9,306 bases of DNA from the NCBI GenBank assembly GCA_030638935.1, contig DAOWDR010000037.1, positions 1 to 9,306 of the forward strand, read 5' to 3'. A model generated the notes under the pieces. It searched no databases. It saw only the letters and a list, made by a program, of their open reading frames with translations, and was not told where the DNA came from. Position 1 is the first letter of the stretch; each line of letters begins with the position of its first letter. Positions 1 through 6,790 of this stretch are shown here, in pieces. The DNA comes from Desulfobacteraceae bacterium (GTDB taxonomy: Bacteria > Desulfobacterota > Desulfobacteria > Desulfobacterales > Desulfobacteraceae). Made by a program: the position numbers and the translations under genes.

Positions 1-920
1 ACGTAGGTAAAGGTGTTTACAGGTCCCCTGTGGTTGATAACCATCTGGCCTGTGTTGGTTGTGGGAATAAAGGTCTGCCCTAAGCTCAGTCCCAGGACAG
101 GGGTACGCAAAGTTTTGATCCGGCTGTCCGTATGGATGGTCACAAGGGGAATATCCATTCCCATACGAAATGTTTCAAGGGCAAGGGAGGGGTAGGGGAT
201 CTGGTCCATCATCATGAGCAATGGCACCTGGCGTACTGTACCGGAATCATCTGTCATTACATTAAAGAATCCCTCACTGGCTGCAGTGGACACGGATTCA
301 ATATTTAAAATAGCCCTATAGGCCGGGATAAGTGAGAGAGATGCAAAGGTTGCGGTTTCAGGAACAAGTTGAATCCGAGCCGAAGGAAAGGGGGTCTGGG
401 TATCAGACTTGAGACCGTCATTTTTAAGCTGAAAGGCATACCCCAGGATTACCAGGCTTTGTGCCACTGCATTTCCAAAGGCAATATCATGATCCAGGGC
501 CGGGGACTCCATCATATCCCTAAACAACTCTTTTGGGATACGCTCTTTTAATATTGGTTTCAATTTTTCCAGATATCGTGTGGGTGAGGTTCGGTCTGCT
601 TCGGGAAATACAATATCAAATCCAATGGCCCGGGCACCGCTGTTGTGTATGGCCAGGGTCAGGTCGGCCAGTACATCTCTTGGCCAGGGCCATTGCCCCA
701 CATGTTTTAAGCTTTTTTCATCAATATCAACAATGACAACCTCTTTGGAAATGGGCTGGGGCCCCCTGATCCGGAACATGATATCCATGATCTTATTGTC
801 CAGGCCTGACAAAATTACAGGTTTTTGGTTGCCAAAGGAATAAAACATAAGACAGGATAGAAAAATCAATAAAGATCCAATGGAAAAAGGTGAGGTGACA
901 TGACTTTTATTGAGTTTCAT
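1..920 (-). CDS. CHASE2-domain sensor protein, C-terminal part beyond the window
   Basis: Reading the minus strand from the ATG at 920-918 gives 306 uninterrupted codons to the left edge; the gene continues outside the window. Residues about 13-30 form one hydrophobic membrane segment. From about residue 34 the protein matches a CHASE2 extracytoplasmic sensor domain: VVIVDIDEKSL at 61-71, QWPWPRD at 76-82, GARAIGFDIVFPE at 95-107, and INHRGP at 295-300, the usual end of this domain. In the family, CHASE2 is followed by two or three membrane helices and a cytoplasmic output, often an adenylate/guanylate cyclase, kinase or phosphatase. The output is not visible here, so the signalling type is unknown. 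An in-frame TAA lies upstream at 950-948 and no other ATG lies between, which fixes the start, although no clear Shine-Dalgarno sequence is seen. It is the third gene of the unit, 55 bases after the FecR-type gene. The domain call is firm; the ligand is unknown. Confidence 0.85.
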   Translation of the reverse strand, partial: MKLNKSHVTSPFSIGSLLIFLSCLMFYSFGNQKPVILSGLDNKIMDIMFRIRGPQPISKEVVIVDIDEKSLKHVGQWPWPRDVLADLTLAIHNSGARAIGFDIVFPEADRTSPTRYLEKLKPILKERIPKELFRDMMESPALDHDIAFGNAVAQSLVILGYAFQLKNDGLKSDTQTPFPSARIQLVPETATFASLSLIPAYRAILNIESVSTAASEGFFNVMTDDSGTVRQVPLLMMMDQIPYPSLALETFRMGMDIPLVTIHTDSRIKTLRTPVLGLSLGQTFIPTTNTGQMVINHRGPVNTFTY

Positions 921-927
921 TTGGTTT

Positions 928-939
928 TTATGCGCATAA
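928..939. repeat. 12-bp perfect palindrome before the CHASE2 gene
   Basis: TTATGCGCATAA reads the same on both strands and ends 7 bases upstream of the CHASE2 start codon. It might be a protein-binding site or a small hairpin affecting translation of the third gene. A 12-bp palindrome in AT-rich DNA can also arise by chance, so no function is claimed. Confidence 0.4.
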
Positions 940-940
940 T

Positions 941-982
941 TTAAAGTTTATCGATTAAAGTTTATCGATTAAAGTTTATCGA
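941..982. repeat. three perfect tandem copies of a 14-bp unit
   Basis: The unit TTAAAGTTTATCGA occurs at 941-954, 955-968 and 969-982 without a mismatch. Read on the coding (minus) strand each unit is TCGATAAACTTTAA. The first copy supplies the last codon (CGA, Arg) and the TAA stop of the FecR-domain gene, and the other two fill most of the gap to the CHASE2 gene. Each unit contains TAA triplets, so extra copies would not lengthen the protein. The pattern looks like slippage or duplication of a short segment; a role as a repeated binding site is possible but unsupported. Confidence 0.9.
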
Positions 983-3120
983 TCACCTGCAAAAACACCC
1001 TGGTAGGTGGTGGTGGAGATGGTGGCGGAAAAATTGCCGCCGATACCTTGGGCCCCCTGAACTCCGCTGGTTATAGTGTTGCCAAAATAAGTTCCACTGA
1101 CCCGGGATGAAGAAGCGGTGGTTATGGTGCCCTCAAAACCCTGGGAGGTAACATCCCCCATTGAACTGGTAACAGGAAGGCTGATTTCATCAAAGGAAAT
1201 GGTGCCTGTTACAGGTAAGGTGGCACCAGAATAAAAGTCAATGGTCAGGTTGGTCTGCCCGTTTGTCAAAATGCTCATTTGATTGGAAGCGTCAAATTTT
1301 ACCCCCTGGGCATCACCTGTGTAAGTTGCACTAAACGGGGTCGATGCAGCGTCTGTTATTATATTGTTCACCACCGATGCAGGGGTCTGTTCCCCTGCAA
1401 CCCAGAAAGCGCCGGGAACATGGACATGATAGTCTTTCCCGGTCCCGGGCTCTTTATAGGCGATTTCCCAGTATCCCCAATTGGTATTATCGGATAATTG
1501 GGTCTCCATGGAGGAAACCATGAAATTTCCATGACTTTTTAGACTTGTACTGCCCGATGCGTTAGAAATCACATTGGTCCCGCCCAGGACAGCTGCTATC
1601 ATGTCATCTGATATGTAAACAGATTTGTTTTGGTCTCCCCCAAGGGTCAGTAAATCTATCTGGTTGCTGGACCCGAGAAAATCACCTCCTGACAGGGTGC
1701 CGGAAAAAATACCATTGTCTTTGTTTATCAATATTTCAAAATCCGATGAATCGGAATTGTTAAAGGCCACCCTGTCTGTGTCGGGGTTGCTCATGTCTTC
1801 TCCCACCCCGGTAAAAAAGCCATTCCAGGTGGCAATGCCCGAGTTGGGATTGGCAGCCTTGGTGTCAACCAATACGGCCATGGTATCGGACCAGGCCCTT
1901 TGGGTGGTTTGGTCCTGGACATTGATATCATATCCTTCTATAACCATGCCGGCAGCTTCCTGGCTGGTCCCATAGATATGGCCGAATGTTTCAGACCCTG
2001 TCATGGTTTCAATCTGTGTATCATTATAATTGTCAGTACCCAGCACATGGATATTGACAATTTCACCGGTATCAGTGACCTGGCCAAAGCCAAATCCATG
2101 TGTGGTATTACTGGGATGATAGGGATCATCATCAACGGCAAGAATGCGTTTATTGTCCCAGTTGACAAAGACCTTCATATTGTCCTGGGTCTCATTCTCA
2201 TTATCCGTGAGTATTCCCGAATAGGTCCAGAGTCCGGTTGCGGGGACGGCAGTGGCACGATCACCTATAAACCCCATGTCCTTGAGCAGGGCAAGTATAT
2301 TTTTTTCATCTTCGGAAATTATTAGTGTTGTTTTGACATCATTGATAGGACTGTCGGGACTATTGATTGGGTTCTCGGGGGGAATAAATGGACTTTCAGA
2401 GGGGGCTGGCGAGCCTCCCATTTCCGAAGCGGTTAATTGATCTTCCGGATCAGTTTCACCCTCGGTCTCCTCTGCATTGGTGGCCAGTTCCCCTTCCATT
2501 TCCTGGAGGGCGGTTTCATCCAATTTTTCAGGTTTTTCCGGGGCCTGGGCAGCATTTTTTACTGTGGTCCCGTATCCGGGCCTGTCAATATCCACGCTGC
2601 CCTTTGAATTGGCCACATAGATACCTTTTCCTCCCTGGAATACAACTATTAAAGATTCCCCTTTGACAAAGCCTGCATACATGGAGCCTCTGATGCCAAT
2701 GGTGGCAGCCGGGGCTTCGGTTATAAAATTTTGGGGTGCATCCCGGGTGATCGCCCCCCCCATTACCCGGAAGCTGCCGGCTTTGATCTTTGTTTTAATG
2801 CCGGAATTGGGATCACCTGATTCCCAATGGTATTCCTTGAGGATCATTTCCGTGTTTCTGCCCAGGGTAATAAGGGTGTTGTCCTTGAACATCAATTGGA
2901 TTCTGCCCTGGGTTGTTTTAATGGTATCCTGGAGAAAAACAGGGGACTTGAGCGCCAGGGACCTGGAATTGGAATCAGATTTAATGGCAACAGCTTTTCC
3001 CCTGAGGGCCACAACTTTTCCAACGGTTTTATCCGAGGAAAAAACAATTGTGGGGGAACCTGCCAAAATGAGGGCTGTCAAAAGGGCCATTACCAGGATA
3101 TTAAATAATCGCTGTTTCAT
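976..3120 (-). CDS. exported FecR-domain protein with C-terminal TbpB-like barrel, probable type XI secretion cargo
   Basis: This is a 714-residue exported protein. Residues 1-29 are a signal peptide (KQR, then a hydrophobic stretch). There is no lipobox and no cysteine anywhere, so it is not a lipoprotein. Residues about 33-187 are a FecR domain (TTQGRIQLMFKDNTLITLG at 69-87, EAPAATIGIRGSMY at 135-148). Residues about 188-262 are a linker rich in Glu, Pro and Ser. Residues 280-570 are Gly/Asn/Asp-rich and beta-like, ending in WGYW (548-551) and GAFWVAGE (570-577). Residues about 595-714 resemble the small C-terminal barrel of transferrin-binding-protein-B-like proteins: FSATYTGDAQG, LTIDFYSG, VTGTISF, GTYFGN, GIGGNFSA and a final YQGVFAGDR. 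It begins 11 bases after the TPR/barrel gene, a putative Slam-type translocon. It is probably released or displayed at the cell surface; the ligand is unknown. A run of eight G lies in codons 120-123. The FecR call is firm; the barrel and cargo role are inferred from motifs. Confidence 0.82.
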   Translation of the reverse strand: MKQRLFNILVMALLTALILAGSPTIVFSSDKTVGKVVALRGKAVAIKSDSNSRSLALKSPVFLQDTIKTTQGRIQLMFKDNTLITLGRNTEMILKEYHWESGDPNSGIKTKIKAGSFRVMGGAITRDAPQNFITEAPAATIGIRGSMYAGFVKGESLIVVFQGGKGIYVANSKGSVDIDRPGYGTTVKNAAQAPEKPEKLDETALQEMEGELATNAEETEGETDPEDQLTASEMGGSPAPSESPFIPPENPINSPDSPINDVKTTLIISEDEKNILALLKDMGFIGDRATAVPATGLWTYSGILTDNENETQDNMKVFVNWDNKRILAVDDDPYHPSNTTHGFGFGQVTDTGEIVNIHVLGTDNYNDTQIETMTGSETFGHIYGTSQEAAGMVIEGYDINVQDQTTQRAWSDTMAVLVDTKAANPNSGIATWNGFFTGVGEDMSNPDTDRVAFNNSDSSDFEILINKDNGIFSGTLSGGDFLGSSNQIDLLTLGGDQNKSVYISDDMIAAVLGGTNVISNASGSTSLKSHGNFMVSSMETQLSDNTNWGYWEIAYKEPGTGKDYHVHVPGAFWVAGEQTPASVVNNIITDAASTPFSATYTGDAQGVKFDASNQMSILTNGQTNLTIDFYSGATLPVTGTISFDEISLPVTSSMGDVTSQGFEGTITTASSSRVSGTYFGNTITSGVQGAQGIGGNFSATISTTTYQGVFAGDR

Positions 3121-3123
3121 ATT

Positions 3124-3129
3124 CCTCCC
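3124..3129 (-). promoter_or_regulatory. ribosome binding site of the FecR-domain gene
   Basis: GGGAGG on the minus strand lies between the TAA of the TPR/barrel gene and the ATG at 3120. Only three bases separate it from the ATG, shorter than usual. The next in-frame Met (residue 11) lies inside the signal peptide and would remove its basic N-terminus, so the ATG at 3120 is still preferred. Confidence 0.6.
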
Positions 3130-3131
3130 AA

Positions 3132-4466
3132 TTAAAATCGATATTCCATAGAAGAATTAAGAATATTTTTGGTGTATTCATATAAATCTATATTGGACTG
3201 GGATTTGGTATACTGATATCCAAGGGTAAGGGAAATGCTTTGGCGTTGGTCAAAAGATTTCCAGAGCCTTTTTTTCAGGCCGCATCCGGCATAGTGGATA
3301 TTGTCCTTTCTGGGTTTGTCAAACAGGTCTGCTATTCCGTCGTATCGGGTATGGAAGTAATCATAGGAGCCAAAGACAGTAAATCCATTGGAAAGCTCCC
3401 GGCTAAAGTAAAGCTTAAGTTTGTAACGGTTGTAGCTGTATTCATTATCTGCAGCATTTTCATGCTCATAACCCAGGGAGGTGTCACACCAAACCCCTTT
3501 GGCCAGGAAAGCTGTATCAACTGCAAGGAGGATGTTATCGGAATTTTTATCTGAGTTTATTTCATAGGTTTTATTTTTATAGGCTAACATGGGAGACAGG
3601 ACAAAAGAGGGGGAAAACATATACCGGTAAAAGGTTTTTGTCCCCAGGGAACTAGAATATTTTGATTCCTTAAGGTCCAGGTAATCTGCCGTGAATAAAA
3701 GGCCTGTGATCCCTTTCCCTTTTAAATATTCAGGCCCGGATTCAATGTCAAGGTAGAGGGTGTCCAGATCGCTTTCTTTCCCATACAAGGCTTTGTATGC
3801 ACCAACATTGGTCTGCCATGCAAAATTTGAATAGGAAAAAATATAGGTATGATTCAGGTCGGCAATACCCAGAAAAATTGTATCCTGGGTTTTTTCGGCA
3901 GATTTTCCGGTCAGGGTTACTTCGCCTATAACTGTGGAGATAATATTATTGGCAGGACTTGCCCATACATTGTCATTCAAGTCAAAACCCAGAGAAAGGG
4001 TGCCCCAAAAAAAATGTTTCTGCTCGGTCTGGTCAATATAGGCTAAAAACTTTTCAATATTCTGCTTGACGGCCAAGGGGGGATCTGTGAGCAATACCTG
4101 GTTGCAGTATTTTCGGGCCATGTCGTTCATCCCGAGTTTCTGAAAGGTTCTTGCCATTTCAAGCTTTACACGAAGGTCTCCCGGCTTGATAATCAAGGCC
4201 CTTTCATAGGTCATGATGGCAATTTCATAACTATGGATTTCAAATGCAGCACGTCCCAGGTGAAAATTAACTTTGTAATTACCAGGGGCCAGGTCAAACG
4301 CCTTTAACAGGGCTTCATAGGCTTGGAGATATTCCCGGGATTGAAAAGCGTCAATTCCCTGTTCTAGGTAATCGTCAAAAGGGGCTGAATTCGCAGATAT
4401 CGCCTGGGTTCCTGAAAATTCAAAGCAAAAAAAGAATATCAGGATGAATAATCTGATTTTAACCAT
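3132..4466 (-). CDS. TPR-containing outer-membrane beta-barrel protein, Slam/DUF560-like (type XI secretion translocon)
   Basis: This is a 444-residue outer-membrane protein. Residues 1-25 are a signal peptide (MVKIR, a hydrophobic run, then a probable cleavage site near TQAISA). Residues about 33-133 hold three TPR-type helical repeats, recognisable by A-F-x-L-x-P-G/D spacing near residues 33-66, 67-100 and 101-133. From about residue 150 to the end the chain alternates in the manner of beta-strands, opening with FWGTLSLGFDLNDNV (153-167) and closing with SSMEYRF. The terminal Phe is the outer-membrane insertion signal. Periplasmic TPRs followed by a barrel of about 290 residues is the architecture of Slam/DUF560 proteins, which move TbpB-like proteins across the outer membrane. 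A GAGG ribosome site lies 6 bases before the ATG. It is the first gene of its unit and its neighbour is a likely cargo. It might instead be a general TPR porin-like protein; the barrel call is firmer than the Slam call. Confidence 0.75.
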   Translation of the reverse strand: MVKIRLFILIFFFCFEFSGTQAISANSAPFDDYLEQGIDAFQSREYLQAYEALLKAFDLAPGNYKVNFHLGRAAFEIHSYEIAIMTYERALIIKPGDLRVKLEMARTFQKLGMNDMARKYCNQVLLTDPPLAVKQNIEKFLAYIDQTEQKHFFWGTLSLGFDLNDNVWASPANNIISTVIGEVTLTGKSAEKTQDTIFLGIADLNHTYIFSYSNFAWQTNVGAYKALYGKESDLDTLYLDIESGPEYLKGKGITGLLFTADYLDLKESKYSSSLGTKTFYRYMFSPSFVLSPMLAYKNKTYEINSDKNSDNILLAVDTAFLAKGVWCDTSLGYEHENAADNEYSYNRYKLKLYFSRELSNGFTVFGSYDYFHTRYDGIADLFDKPRKDNIHYAGCGLKKRLWKSFDQRQSISLTLGYQYTKSQSNIDLYEYTKNILNSSMEYRF

Positions 4467-4504
4467 ACATGGCCTCAGATGGATTTAGGTTTAAATGTGT
4501 TAAG

Positions 4505-4524
4505 GGATTAAATAATTATAATCC
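4505..4524 (-). promoter_or_regulatory. candidate promoter -10 box within an inverted repeat
   Basis: On the minus strand a perfect TATAAT occupies 4520-4515, about 49 bases before the TPR/barrel start codon. It overlaps an inverted repeat, GGATTA (4505-4510) and TAATCC (4519-4524), that could serve as an operator. No convincing -35 box or extended -10 TG is present 16-18 bases upstream, so an activator might be needed, or the match may be chance in AT-rich DNA. Confidence 0.35.
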
Positions 4525-4589
4525 TATCACGAAACACGGATCGCCTGTGAAGAAGAAATCCAAGTATACAGGTTGATCATCGTTTTGCA

Positions 4590-4599
4590 GGGGGGGGGG
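4590..4599. repeat. homopolymer of ten G (C10 on the coding strand)
   Basis: Ten consecutive G lie on the plus strand, directly beyond the ahbD terminator and about 70 bases upstream of the candidate -10 box of the left operon. Runs of this length tend to vary by slippage. It lies outside any gene, so length changes would at most alter spacing of upstream regulatory sites. Confidence 0.85.
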
Positions 4600-4606
4600 T
4601 GAAAAG

Positions 4607-4646
4607 AAAAAAAACCGACAGGAGACTGTTTCCTGTCGGTTTTTTT
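4607..4646 (-). terminator. intrinsic terminator after ahbD
   Basis: A 9-bp GC-rich stem pairs CCGACAGGA (4615-4623) with TCCTGTCGG (4631-4639) around a 7-base loop. It is flanked by eight A on the left (4607-4614) and seven T on the right (4640-4646), which extend the pairing. In the minus direction the A run is transcribed as a U tract, 28 bases after the ahbD stop codon. The structure is symmetric and could stop transcription both ways. It separates the heme operon from the TPR/FecR/CHASE2 unit. Confidence 0.93.
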
Positions 4647-4673
4647 AAAGATTCAATAAGACAAATTTTTTGT

Positions 4674-5816
4674 TTATTGGTTTTTTTTCTGATTTGGTTT
4701 TTTAGGCTGATAGGAACACAGGGGTTCTTCTTCAAGATAATTGCCCGTTGCGTCATAGGCCCGGGCCCGGCATCCGCCGCAGACATTTTTGTATTCACAG
4801 ATGCCACATTTATTTTCAAGGTTATTAAAATCCCTGAGTTCATTAAACACGGTTGAATTTTCCCAGACATCCTTAAAGGTCTGTTTGGTAATGTCGCCAC
4901 AGGTCACATCCAAAAATCCACAGGTCTGAACCCGGCCCACATGGGAGATAAAACAAAAGCCGGTACCTGCAAGGCAGCCTCTTGTAACAGCATCTAATCC
5001 ATGGGTTTCAAAGGTGACTTTTTTGCCCTCTGCTTTTGCCCGTTGGCGTAAAATTCTATAATAGTGGGGGGCACAGGTGGCTTTGAGCTGAAGGCTGGTT
5101 TTATCCTGCTGGTCATAGAACCAGTTTAAGGTCTCTTCATACTCTTTGGAATCAATGGCAGAGTCTGCAATATATTTACCCCGGCCAGTGGGTACCAAAA
5201 GAAAAATATGGTGGGCTACTGCCCCTAATTGTTCAGCCAGGCTTAAAATTTTTGGGATCTCTTCAAGATTGGTTTTGGTAATGACTGTGTTGATTTGAAA
5301 TTCCAGACCTGCAGCCTTGGCAATTTTTATACCCCGGATGGAGTCATTAAAGGCATTTTTAAGTCCCCGGAAATCATCATGGCTTTGTGGGGTGGACCCG
5401 TCGAGACTGACGCTGATCCGTTTTATTCCGCAGGTTTTCAGGCGTTCAGCTATTTTTGGAGTGATCAGGGTGCCATTGGGTGCCATGACCATGCGAAGAC
5501 CTATTTTAGCGCCATAGGCAGCAATGTCAAATATATCATCCCGGAGCAGGGGCTCACCACCGGTTAGGATGATGATGGGGGTACCCACCTCACGGATCTG
5601 GTCCAAAAGCTTGAATGAGGCCTTGGTATCCAGTTCATTGTCATAGGGATGGTCTTCTGCAAAGGCCCTGCAATGTTTACAGTTAAGATTGCATCTCCTG
5701 GTGGTTTCCCAGGCAACCAGCCGGATGGTATTGGCATTACCCAGCCCGGGTTTGCCACCTGAATTTCCGGGCGTTTCATGGGGAGACCCTGGCGTTCCGT
5801 GTGAATGGGGGTTCAT
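4674..5816 (-). CDS. ahbD: heme b synthase AhbD (Fe-coproporphyrin III decarboxylase), radical SAM/SPASM
   Basis: AhbD performs the last step of the siroheme-dependent heme pathway: oxidative decarboxylation of the two propionate side chains of Fe-coproporphyrin III to vinyl groups, giving heme b in the cytoplasm. The 380-residue protein has the radical-SAM motif C42-x3-C46-x2-C49 and GGEP at 86-89. It also has a cysteine-rich C-terminal SPASM-type region (C281, C299, C306, then C337-x2-C340-x5-C346-x2-C349 and C367) for an auxiliary iron-sulfur cluster. Residues 1-29 are an odd His/Pro/Gly/Ser-rich leader ahead of the barrel. The ATG overlaps the hemB stop as TAATG, with GGGAG 11 bases upstream. 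The choice of AhbD over other SPASM enzymes rests on the hemB-ahbC context and overall fit. It is the last gene before the terminator. Confidence 0.9.
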   Translation of the reverse strand: MNPHSHGTPGSPHETPGNSGGKPGLGNANTIRLVAWETTRRCNLNCKHCRAFAEDHPYDNELDTKASFKLLDQIREVGTPIIILTGGEPLLRDDIFDIAAYGAKIGLRMVMAPNGTLITPKIAERLKTCGIKRISVSLDGSTPQSHDDFRGLKNAFNDSIRGIKIAKAAGLEFQINTVITKTNLEEIPKILSLAEQLGAVAHHIFLLVPTGRGKYIADSAIDSKEYEETLNWFYDQQDKTSLQLKATCAPHYYRILRQRAKAEGKKVTFETHGLDAVTRGCLAGTGFCFISHVGRVQTCGFLDVTCGDITKQTFKDVWENSTVFNELRDFNNLENKCGICEYKNVCGGCRARAYDATGNYLEEEPLCSYQPKKPNQKKNQ

Positions 5817-6790
5817 TATGAGTTCAACTCCCTTGCAACATCAATGGCTGAATAGGTTAATATGAGATCTGCTCCGGCCCGTTTGATGGAAATCAGGGTT
5901 TCCATGATCAACTCCTTTGCATCCACCCAGCCCATCATTTCTCCGGCTTTCATTATGCTGTATTCGCCGCTGACATTGTAGGCGGCAATGGGAAGATCAA
6001 TTTCCTGCTTGAGTCTATAGATAATATCCAGGTAGGAAAGAGCTGGCTTTACCATGATGATGTCGGCGCCTTCTTCAATATCCATGGTGGCTTCCCGAAT
6101 GGCCTCAAGACCATTGGCCGGATCCATCTGATAGGTTTTTCTGTCTCCGAACTGGGGCGCAGATTCAGCTGCCTGGCGGAAAGGTCCGTAAAAGGCAGAG
6201 GAATACTTTACTGCATAGGACATGATGGGGATATGGGAAAAATTTTCTTCATCAAGGGTCTGGCGTATTTCACCCACCCGTCCGTCCATCATGTCCGAGG
6301 GGGCAACCATGTCGGCACCGGCCTTTACATGGGAAAGGGCGGTACGGGCCAGAAGATCCAGGGAAGCATCATTGTCAATGATCCCCTTGTCCACGACACC
6401 GCAGTGGCCGTGGTCCATGTATCCGCACAGACAGACATCGGTGATGACCGTGATATCCGGCACTTTTTCCTTGACCTCCTGGATGGCTTTCTGGACAATG
6501 GAATCAGAGGCATAGGCCCGGGTTGCAAGGCCATCTTTTTTGTCGGGTATCCCAAAAAGAATAATGGCAGGAAGCCCGGCTTCTTTGGCTTTTTTTGCAG
6601 TTTCAACAATATGATCACAGGACATCTGGAAATGGCCCGGCATTGAATCAATGGGTTTTTTAACTGACTTGCCTTCAATGGCAAACAAAGGAAGAATTAA
6701 ATCGTCCCGGGACAGCTTGGTTTCCCTGACCATCCTTCTGAAATTCGGGTTTGCCCGCAACCTTCTACCCCTGGCATCTGGAAAGAGCAT
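5816..6790 (-). CDS. hemB: porphobilinogen synthase (delta-aminolevulinic acid dehydratase)
   Basis: HemB condenses two 5-aminolevulinate molecules into porphobilinogen, the pyrrole building block for siroheme, heme and corrinoids, in the cytoplasm. At 324 residues it is full length for the family. The zinc site DVCLCGYMDHGHCG is intact with Cys120, Cys122 and Cys130, so this is a zinc-type enzyme rather than the Asp-rich magnesium type. The Schiff-base lysines are Lys195 (MSYAVKYSSAFYGP) and Lys248 (IIMVKPALSYLD). The conserved ends RRLRANPNFRRMVRET and LILTYSAIDVARE are present. Its ATG overlaps the ahbC stop by one base (TAATG) and its TAA overlaps the ahbD start in the same way, so translation of the three genes is probably coupled. 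Confidence 0.98.
   Translation of the reverse strand: MLFPDARGRRLRANPNFRRMVRETKLSRDDLILPLFAIEGKSVKKPIDSMPGHFQMSCDHIVETAKKAKEAGLPAIILFGIPDKKDGLATRAYASDSIVQKAIQEVKEKVPDITVITDVCLCGYMDHGHCGVVDKGIIDNDASLDLLARTALSHVKAGADMVAPSDMMDGRVGEIRQTLDEENFSHIPIMSYAVKYSSAFYGPFRQAAESAPQFGDRKTYQMDPANGLEAIREATMDIEEGADIIMVKPALSYLDIIYRLKQEIDLPIAAYNVSGEYSIMKAGEMMGWVDAKELIMETLISIKRAGADLILTYSAIDVARELNS

Noticed and set aside
13..843. Four short open frames of 60-87 codons on the plus strand
   Set aside because: They lie opposite the open CHASE2 reading frame, overlap one another in different frames and show no recognisable domain; they are shadows of the minus-strand gene.
941..982. The tandem repeat as a CRISPR array
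   Set aside because: Units are 14 bases and contiguous with no spacers, and no cas genes are nearby.
976..3120. Lipoprotein assignment for the FecR-domain protein by analogy with Slam cargo
   Set aside because: There is no lipobox and no cysteine anywhere in the protein.
976..3120. Anti-sigma regulator FecR of an iron-uptake system
   Set aside because: A cleavable-type signal peptide and a long secreted C-terminal region are present, with no neighbouring ECF sigma factor or TonB-dependent receptor in the window.
1279..3151. Plus-strand open frames up to 162 codons opposite the FecR-domain gene
   Set aside because: The minus-strand frame encodes a signal peptide, FecR domain and barrel motifs; the plus-strand products have no domain or plausible ribosome site.
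4577..4900. A 107-codon minus-strand frame overlapping the ahbD 3' end and a plus-strand frame at 4599-4856
   Set aside because: Both run through the terminator stem-loop and overlap ahbD out of frame; neither has a recognisable product.
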